Shown here: piece by piece, positions 61,833-64,000 of the stretch
How the letters are laid out: each line of letters begins with the position of its first letter
How positions within the stretch are numbered: position 1 is the first letter of the stretch
From: Sarcocystis neurona
Lineage: Eukaryota; Apicomplexa; Conoidasida; Eucoccidiorida; Sarcocystidae
Assembly (NCBI GenBank): GCA_000727475.1
Contig: KL647311.1
Span: forward strand, 1,075,903-1,139,902
Direction of reading: 5' to 3'
DNA: 64,000 nt
Position numbers and translations under genes: made by a program
Notes under the pieces: model-generated
Told to the model about the DNA's origin: nothing
The model's input: the letters and a program-made list of their open reading frames with translations, nothing else
The model's database searches: none

Positions 61833-62975
61833 CTCTCTCCACATCTATATATATGTATATATCTATTTCCCTCTCCACATCTATATCTATATATATATGT
61901 ACATATATATATATATATATTTCCCTCTCCACATCTATATATATATATCTATCTCTCTCTCCACATATATATACATATATCTATATCTGTCTCCCTCTTC
62001 ACATATATATATATATGTCTATATCTATCTCTCTCTCGACATCTACACATATATATACATATATATGTATACATATATATATATATATATATACATACAT
62101 ATCTATACATCTCCCTCTCCACAACTATATATATGTGTATGTATATATATATATATGCACACATATCTATACCTATCTCTCTCTCCGCATATATATATGT
62201 ATACATACATATATATACATACATATCTATATCTATCTCTCTCTCCGCAACTATATATATATGAATACATATATATATATCTCCCTCTCCACATCTATAT
62301 ATATATATGTATACATATATATATGTATATCTATATCTATCTCTCTCTCCGCACACATATATGTATACATATATACATATATATAGAGAGAGAGCAATAT
62401 ATTGACATGTACGCATACAGACGTATGTACACATGTATACCGAGATATATATATATATCGAACAATGTAGTGGCATGTACACATGCATACTTGTGTATAT
62501 GTATGTATGTGGTGGAGAAATATACATACGTGCATATAGCATTATACTCGGACATGGAGTGACAGAGAGACACAGACGAAAAGGAAAATCCACTAATATA
62601 TATATATGTACTTGTATGAAAAAGAAGGATTCGTTGACATACACATGTACATATACATGTATGAGAAAGAAGGAATCATTAAAGTAAATATATACATATA
62701 TATATATGTACACACACACACATACGTGTGAAAGTGAGCAGGTGTATACATGTCGCCAGCAGGGGAAACGAGACATATATGAGGGAGGTTACTTTGTCTT
62801 CATCGTGGAAGAAGTGTTTGTCTCTGTGCGTCCTTTCTTTTCTATTTTTTTGATTCGCTTTCTTCTCCTGTCGCTGTCGCTTTGCTTCTTTGGCCAGCGC
62901 TTTGCTTTGCAGTTTCCCCCCCCCATCTGTTGCGCCGCCTTTTCCTTTACTCTTCTTCTTCTTCGTCTTCCCCAT
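33640..62975 (-). CDS. KLHDC4: Kelch domain-containing protein 4 (KLHDC4-like), 14 exons over 29.3 kb
   Basis: Ortholog of the KLHDC4/Kel3 family, cytoplasmic or nucleolar beta-propeller proteins of poorly known function. The spliced product has about 1141 residues, roughly twice the animal protein. Order: Lys-rich start [14 protein letters not shown]; family helix [13 protein letters not shown]; six Kelch blades whose inner strands read [37 protein letters not shown] and LLLYGGV; low-complexity inserts in exons 11 and 12; the family segment [15 protein letters not shown]; and a DUF4110-like C-terminus ([12 protein letters not shown], then KELKRAAF) as in plant and fungal members. Exon phases agree at every join except the uncertain acceptor of exon 10. 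Introns are 0.5-4.4 kb and make up 88 percent of the gene. The start matches the family's MGK opening. Confidence 0.9.
33957..34992. other. KLHDC4 intron 13
   Basis: ACATAT and (TA)n microsatellite. A GATGCATGCACTCAGC..GATGCATGCATGC block lies at 34345-34375. Its donor is CTGCAGG|GTGATG. Confidence 0.7.
34993..35098 (-). CDS. KLHDC4: KLHDC4 exon 13 (first half of DUF4110-like module)
   Basis: Reads [15 protein letters not shown], then [20 protein letters not shown], the family's E(T/N)LRxFxxRTxxYW signature. The acceptor is CCGCCGCAG and the donor CAGG|GTGATG. Phase 0 in, 1 out. The motif makes this short exon secure although 4.4 kb of repeat, including an assembly gap, separates it from exon 12. 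Confidence 0.85.
35105..37160. repeat. CAG/GAAGCA array in KLHDC4 intron 12 (sense CTG)
   Basis: More than 1 kb of CAG-based repeat on the plus strand is interrupted by the gap. Bases 36160-36276 are AAGCAGAAGCAGCAGCA units. After the gap three 20-bp units containing ACAGCAGAATCAGAAGC lie at 37041-37100. Ala/Glu frames here are repeat translations. The array abuts the acceptor of exon 13. Confidence 0.85.
36277..36981. other. assembly gap (705 N)
   Basis: Unsequenced bases inside the CAG/GAAGCA array of intron 12. The sequence on both sides is repetitive, so the gap size may be nominal. Exons 12 and 13 join in phase without needing an exon here. Confidence 0.95.
37170..39519. repeat. (TA)n/ACATAT microsatellite field, KLHDC4 intron 12
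   Basis: Almost continuous microsatellite with embedded degenerate units, for example TCGGTCTACGTGATA at about 39135 and 39168 and a related TCGATCTACGTAATA near 39270. No exon was found. It ends at the GTAAGT donor of exon 12. Confidence 0.8.
39520..40474 (-). CDS. KLHDC4: KLHDC4 exon 12 (Ser/Asp/Glu-rich insertion)
   Basis: Opens with [16 protein letters not shown], matching the family's W-K-x-L-V...EW segment after the last Kelch blade, then a Ser/Asp/Glu tract rich in acidic casein-kinase-type sites. Later parts are Ala-rich, a run of eight lysines, and Arg/Glu-rich sequence ending EIEALR at a consensus CGC|GTAAGT donor. If unspliced the frame would stop at 39469. Confidence 0.85.
40475..41278. 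other. KLHDC4 intron 11
   Basis: Mostly ACATAT microsatellite with a GAGAGA stretch at 40575-40600. It runs from GTATGT to CTCACTGCAG. Confidence 0.75.
41279..42021 (-). CDS. KLHDC4: KLHDC4 exon 11 (Gln/Ser insertion and sixth Kelch blade)
   Basis: The acceptor is TTGCTCTCAG. It starts [19 protein letters not shown], passes through Gln/Pro-rich, Lys/Glu-rich and Ser/Asn-rich low complexity, and ends with the conserved blade [19 protein letters not shown], then [18 protein letters not shown]. The latter matches the family's LYVYGG..E.GD..VTL.D segment. Donor AAGCG|GTATGT, phase 2. Confidence 0.9.
42620..43870. repeat. degenerate tandem repeat in KLHDC4 intron 10
   Basis: About 16 diverged copies of a unit made of (TA)n followed by GTAA.(A/G)CTT.A, ATAT and a C-rich block such as CTCCCTCCCAT or TATCCACCCT. 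Spacing is 45-125 bases. The copies are not coding in any frame. Confidence 0.6.
44264..44346 (-). CDS. KLHDC4: KLHDC4 exon 10 (acidic linker; 5' boundary uncertain)
   Basis: Reads [20 protein letters not shown], then AADEEDE, and ends at a strong GACGAA|GTATGT donor in phase 0, as exon 11 requires. Three acceptors fit the phase left by exon 9: GCATGCAG at 44347 (used here), GCGCAG at 44419 and ATTGCAG closer to the donor. A fourth (TATTTGCAG at 44456) needs another donor in exon 9. The family is variable here, so homology does not choose. Confidence 0.55.
44347..46374. other. KLHDC4 intron 9
   Basis: Contains ACATAT microsatellite and, at 46080-46345, GAA/AGG-rich DNA with partial copies of the end of exon 9. 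Plus-strand Arg/Lys-rich frames (45871-46338) are translations of that purine-rich DNA. Confidence 0.5.
46375..46481 (-). CDS. KLHDC4: KLHDC4 exon 9
   Basis: The acceptor is GGGGGTATTTTGCAG. It reads [20 protein letters not shown], matching the family's RWxE stretch after the fifth blade, then [15 protein letters not shown] up to CAAA|GTGAGA (phase 1). The open frame continues past this donor to a near-copy of it at 46108 in the same phase, so a longer exon is possible. Confidence 0.75.
47001..47127 (-). CDS. KLHDC4: KLHDC4 exon 8 (fifth Kelch blade)
   Basis: A strong pyrimidine tract and acceptor (TTTCTTTCTGTCTCCAG) precede [17 protein letters not shown], then [20 protein letters not shown]. 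This is the family's LFFGGV.DEE...FFNDLY signature. Donor GAAG|GTGACT, phase 2. Confidence 0.92.
47270..47460. repeat. GGAGACRG-type repeat in KLHDC4 intron 7
   Basis: Plus-strand GGAGACGG/GGAGACAG units, read GTCTCC in gene sense, lie about 150 bases upstream of the exon 8 acceptor. The same motif recurs in introns 2 and 4. Confidence 0.75.
47461..49012. other. KLHDC4 intron 7, microsatellite part
   Basis: ACATAC/ATGTAT microsatellite, densest at 48360-48960, with a GC-rich unique block at 48100-48350 in which no exon fits. Confidence 0.6.
49013..49118 (-). CDS. KLHDC4: KLHDC4 exon 7
   Basis: Reads [18 protein letters not shown], then [17 protein letters not shown], the family's D(M/T)(F/W)LL...W.W.R....P.PR(S/T)G linker between blades four and five. 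The acceptor is TGTCGCCTGCAG and the donor ACGG|GTATTT. Phase 0 in, 1 out. Confidence 0.9.
49145..49720. repeat. 13-bp minisatellite, about 44 copies (KLHDC4 intron 6)
   Basis: The unit AGAAGCAGCAGCA and variants (AGAAGCAGTAGCA, AGACGCAGAGGCA) are repeated with exact 13-base spacing. Because 13 leaves remainder 1 on division by 3, one 13-residue peptide appears in all three frames of a strand, which explains the long frames on both strands. None is a gene. Confidence 0.95.
49790..50110. repeat. CAG/GACAGCGGC array (KLHDC4 intron 6, sense CTG)
   Basis: CAGCAGCGACAG units at 49824-49870 and mixed CAG-rich DNA to 50110. Together with the 13-bp array almost all of intron 6 is repeat. Confidence 0.75.
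50265..50421 (-). CDS. KLHDC4: KLHDC4 exon 6 (fourth Kelch blade)
   Basis: Reads [20 protein letters not shown], then [18 protein letters not shown] and VQGKTYT, matching PTPRSG(C)..V....... YGGYSK of the family. The acceptor is CACGCATGCGTGCGCGCAG (sense of the gene) and the donor TATACA|GTACGA, phase 0. The frame would otherwise run to a stop at 50202. Confidence 0.9.
50422..51733. other. KLHDC4 intron 5, dense in GCATGC motifs
   Basis: GC-richer than the neighbouring introns, with about 18 GCATGC cores between 50215 and 51560, many as TGCATGCA or CGCATGCG. Frames on both strands are open (minus 50202-51254, plus 50624-51547) and rich in Cys, Arg, His and Ala. They cover the conserved exon 6 or are translations of this motif-rich DNA. 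Confidence 0.6.
51734..51837 (-). CDS. KLHDC4: KLHDC4 exon 5 (third Kelch blade)
   Basis: Reads [19 protein letters not shown], then [15 protein letters not shown], the highly conserved LFGGF(H/D)D..R(D/E)T.Y(F/Y)ND.Y.F block. The acceptor is GCGCAGGTGGTATGGCAG-like (CAG at 51838-51840) and the donor AATAA|GTGAGT. Confidence 0.92.
51945..52335. repeat. CAG array with 29-bp minisatellite (KLHDC4 intron 4, sense CTG)
   Basis: CAG-rich DNA from 51945. From about 52132 to 52310 a 29-bp unit containing GGGAAACATCCGCAACAAC and GGCTGCAGCA recurs with starts at 52161, 52190, 52219, 52248 and 52277. Gln/Ala/Thr frames on the plus strand and Leu/Cys/Ala frames on the minus strand are repeat translations. 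Confidence 0.9.
52780..53760. repeat. ACATAT/(TA)n microsatellite, KLHDC4 intron 4
   Basis: Continuous AT microsatellite from 52790 to 53720. It contains a pair of near-repeats at about 52910 and 53035 (GTATGAATGTA.ATAT.TTCA type). No exon was found. Confidence 0.75.
53930..54425. repeat. 8-bp GGAGACRG repeat, KLHDC4 intron 4
   Basis: About 500 bases of GGAGACGG/GGAGACAG/AGAGACGG units. Four copies of a longer block containing GGGGCATGGCAACTGG occur at about 54055, 54228, 54272 and 54370. An 8-base period keeps all three minus frames open and gives the long Pro/Ser/Leu/Cys frames 53230-54848, which are not genes. Confidence 0.9.
55180..55486. repeat. CTG-rich tract on plus strand, sense CAG, just after KLHDC4 exon 4
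   Basis: CTG-rich sequence (55190-55480) immediately downstream, in gene sense, of the exon 4 donor. With the CAG tract on the other side of exon 4 it forms an inverted pair. Confidence 0.8.
55487..55643 (-). CDS. KLHDC4: KLHDC4 exon 4 (second Kelch blade)
   Basis: Reads [20 protein letters not shown], then [16 protein letters not shown] and [10 protein letters not shown], matching the family's (L)(W/Y)VFGGEF.....F.HYKD.W......W......P..RSGHRM. The acceptor is CTGCTGCAG and the donor ATG|GTGAGA, phase 0. Confidence 0.93.
55645..55965. repeat. CAG-rich tract (sense CTG) at the exon 4 acceptor
   Basis: CAGCAGGAGCAGCAGCAGG-type DNA with two blocks containing CAGCACCCCGCAGAG (about 55697 and 55766). 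It ends directly at the acceptor of exon 4. Confidence 0.8.
56225..56560. repeat. GATA-type tetranucleotide repeat, KLHDC4 intron 3
   Basis: Degenerate AGATAGATA/ATAGACA units over more than 300 bases. Minus frames read Tyr/Ser/Leu/Ile repeats and are not genes. Confidence 0.8.
56625..57705. repeat. AT-rich minisatellites incl. 30-bp unit, KLHDC4 intron 3
   Basis: 12-bp ATATATATACAT units at 56635-56695, (CA)n at 56977-57000, then from about 57165 to 57705 a 30-bp unit made of ATATTCATATACATACATAT and ACATACTTAT. The 30-base period gives a 10-residue periodic frame ([10 protein letters not shown]) on the plus strand and a matching one on the minus strand. Neither is a gene. Confidence 0.92.
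57762..57920 (-). CDS. KLHDC4: KLHDC4 exon 3 (first Kelch blade)
   Basis: Reads [20 protein letters not shown], then [16 protein letters not shown] and [12 protein letters not shown], matching the family's ELI(L/F)FGGE(Y/F)(F/Y)(N/D)G....Y(N/G)(E/D).Y.....W......P..R(C)(A/S)HQAV. The acceptor is CCTGGGTGCTGCAG and the donor CTACAA|GTAGTC, phase 2. Confidence 0.93.
58020..58400. repeat. CAG run and GGAGACRG-type repeat, KLHDC4 intron 2
   Basis: CAGCAGCAGCAGCAACAGCAGG at 58028-58050, then GGAGACAG and GACACGGAGAC units mixed with C-rich blocks to 58400, just upstream (gene sense) of exon 3. Confidence 0.7.
58870..59830. other. KLHDC4 intron 2, microsatellite part
   Basis: ACATAT and GAGAGA microsatellite with repeated blocks such as AGATAAACACGTATAACTA (near 59030 and 59190) and ACGTATAACTATTA (near 58954). 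No exon was seen. Confidence 0.65.
59842..59963 (-). CDS. KLHDC4: KLHDC4 exon 2
   Basis: Reads [13 protein letters not shown], then [15 protein letters not shown], matching the family's EEDIE.L......D......V......PSPR.N.S...HP leader before the first blade. The acceptor is GGGGTGTGGCAG and the donor CCGAA|GTAAAT. Phase 0 in, 2 out. Confidence 0.9.
60035..60180. repeat. 18-20-bp CAG-based minisatellite, KLHDC4 intron 1 (sense CTG)
   Basis: Seven or eight units of the type GGGAAAACTGCAGCAGCAC (later GGGGAAGACAGCAGCAGCAC) near the acceptor of exon 2. Confidence 0.85.
60454..60569. repeat. 29-bp minisatellite, four copies (KLHDC4 intron 1)
   Basis: Starts at 60454, 60483, 60512 and 60541, exact 29-base spacing. 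Units contain ATGCACCAGCTATCCAC and ACATCTGC. Confidence 0.9.
61140..62380. repeat. TCTCCACATCTATAT-type repeat around the second gap
   Basis: Units of CTCCCTCTCCACATCTATATATAT with variable (TA)n tails, 40-75 bases apart, continue on both sides of the N run. Ile/Tyr/Ser-rich frames (plus 60895-62562) are translations of this DNA. Confidence 0.9.
61215..61745. other. assembly gap (531 N)
   Basis: An unsequenced run inside the TCTCCACATCTATAT repeat of KLHDC4 intron 1. The true length may differ. Confidence 0.95.
62793..62975 (-). CDS. KLHDC4: KLHDC4 exon 1 (start)
   Basis: [14 protein letters not shown] then [16 protein letters not shown] and KHFFHDEDK, the Lys-rich opening typical of the family (MGKxxKKxKKGxGxEK). 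The donor is GACAAA|GTAACC, phase 0. The frame continues only seven codons beyond it before entering AT microsatellite. Confidence 0.88.
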
Positions 62976-64000
62976 CTTGAGCTTCTTGCTGCTGCTCTCC
63001 CCTTCCTCTCCTGCTGCGCCTCTTCTCTCTCTGCTGCTCCTGCTGTTCTCTCCTGCTGCTCCTGCTGCCTTGCCTGTCCCTTCTGTCTTTGCTGCTGCAC
63101 CCCTTGCGCGCGCCTGTCTTTGCTGGTGCTGCTGCTATAGAGGACGACTGCCGCAGCTCCGGCGCTCAAGTCCTGCTCCTGCGGCAGCCTCTGCTGCTGC
63201 TGCTGTGTATTCGCTGCTGGTGTTGTTGCTTCTCACACACTGGGCCTCCACCACCCCCTCTCCGACACTGGTGTGCAAGCGCCGCTGCTGCTGCGCTTGC
63301 CTTCGCTGCCTTTGCTGCTGCTCCTTTTGCTGTTGCTGCTGTTCGCTTCGCTGCTGCCGCTGCTGCTCGCTTTGCTGCTGCTGCTGCTGGTCCTCCCCTT
63401 GCTGCTGTTGCTGTTGCTCGCTTTGCTGCTGCTGCTGCGGGTGCTGCTCCAGTGGCTCTTTCTGTCGTTGCTGCAGGTGATCGCATGCATGTCCCGCGCT
63501 GAGGTCAACCAGCACTGCTGTTGCGTCTCACGCCGTCGCTGTTGTTGATATGGCGCTGCCGCTGCCGCAGGGACCTGCTGCTGCCGCCAGGCTGCTGCAG
63601 CTGCTGCGATGCTTTTACCCCCGTAGCTGCTGTTTCTGGCGTTGTTATCAGGCACGCTGCTGTCGCGGCTGCTGCTGCTGCTACTGCTGCTCTTGCTGCT
63701 GCTGGTTATGGATGCGCTAGTGCTGCTGTTGCTGGTGTTGCTGGGAGAGTTGCTCCCACCAGGACCGCTGCTGCTGTCATCTGTTTACTGCTGCTGCTGG
63801 CGCAGGAATGGCTGCTGCAATTGTCATTCCTGTTGCTGCTGCCGTCTGTCCCCTGCTGTTGCAGCACACTCACTGCTGATGTTACAGCAGGTGCTGCTGC
63901 GCCTGCTGAAGCTGCCGCTTTTAAACTATTAGCTGCTGCGGTCGTTGACGCTTCTGGTGCTGTAGACACTGCAGCTCGTCTACTGATGCTCGCGTTGCAG
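62976..64000. other. 5' flank of KLHDC4: CTG-rich plus strand (CAG in gene sense)
   Basis: Triplet-rich DNA from 63000 to the window edge. Minus frames are Gln/Glu/Arg-rich (63135-63515) or Ala/Ser/Thr-rich (63706-63969: TTAAANSLKAAASAG). The latter has more varied composition and may belong to a neighbouring gene beyond the edge. No promoter element is recognised. Confidence 0.35.

Noticed and set aside
60895..62562. 555-codon plus frame spanning the N gap
   Set aside because: Half is unknown sequence and the rest is microsatellite giving Tyr/Ile/Ser repeats.
1..64000. CRISPR arrays, telomeric TTTAGGG arrays and rRNA genes
   Set aside because: No direct repeats with unique spacers of constant length, no telomere-type heptamer run and no rRNA-like conserved stretch was seen; all tandem arrays are spacer-free minisatellites or microsatellites.

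Overview
The window looks like nuclear DNA of an apicomplexan coccidian, most probably an Eimeria species. The evidence is very dense CAG/CTG trinucleotide arrays that turn into Gln, Ser, Ala or Leu runs wherever a frame is open, long (TA)n and ACATAT-type microsatellites, mid-range GC in unique sequence, and genes cut into short exons by kilobase introns. No bacterial-type operon, rRNA, tRNA, IS element or CRISPR array was found. Two assembly gaps (N runs) fall inside repeats.

The one securely identified gene is a KLHDC4-type Kelch protein on the minus strand. It fills nearly the right half of the window (62975 down to 33640). Fourteen exons (3.4 kb of coding sequence) are spread over 29.3 kb. 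Thirteen exon boundaries were read from splice sites and agree in phase; only the 5' edge of exon 10 is ambiguous. The predicted protein of about 1141 residues has a Lys-rich start, six Kelch blades, two large Gln/Ser/Glu insertions and a C-terminal DUF4110-like module that is itself split over two exons 1 kb apart. Its introns hold most of the repeats seen: 30-bp, 29-bp, 13-bp and 8-bp minisatellites, CTG arrays and AT microsatellites.

A second minus-strand gene (25618 to 19821) has a 3-kb first exon coding a very acidic Glu/Gln/Ser-rich protein with a SUMO-interaction-like motif. Two short downstream exons join it in phase. The apparent stop of the long open frame is made by the splice donor itself. 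A third small minus-strand gene (10638 to about 9065) codes an Ala-rich protein. Around 5.9-7.7 kb are four candidate minus-strand exons, one with a transmembrane segment. Two plausible plus-strand exons lie at 1.2-1.8 kb. The stretch from 12 to 16.4 kb is the only long part nearly free of simple repeats; it holds protein-like fragments on both strands that I could not assemble. The rest is microsatellite and triplet-repeat intergenic DNA.

Apart from the Kelch gene, functions are not recognised. All exon joins are read by eye and need transcript support. No proven novel system is visible. The most unusual features are the repeat architecture of the Kelch gene introns, the sense-strand polarity of their CTG arrays, and a duplicated in-frame splice donor at its ninth exon.
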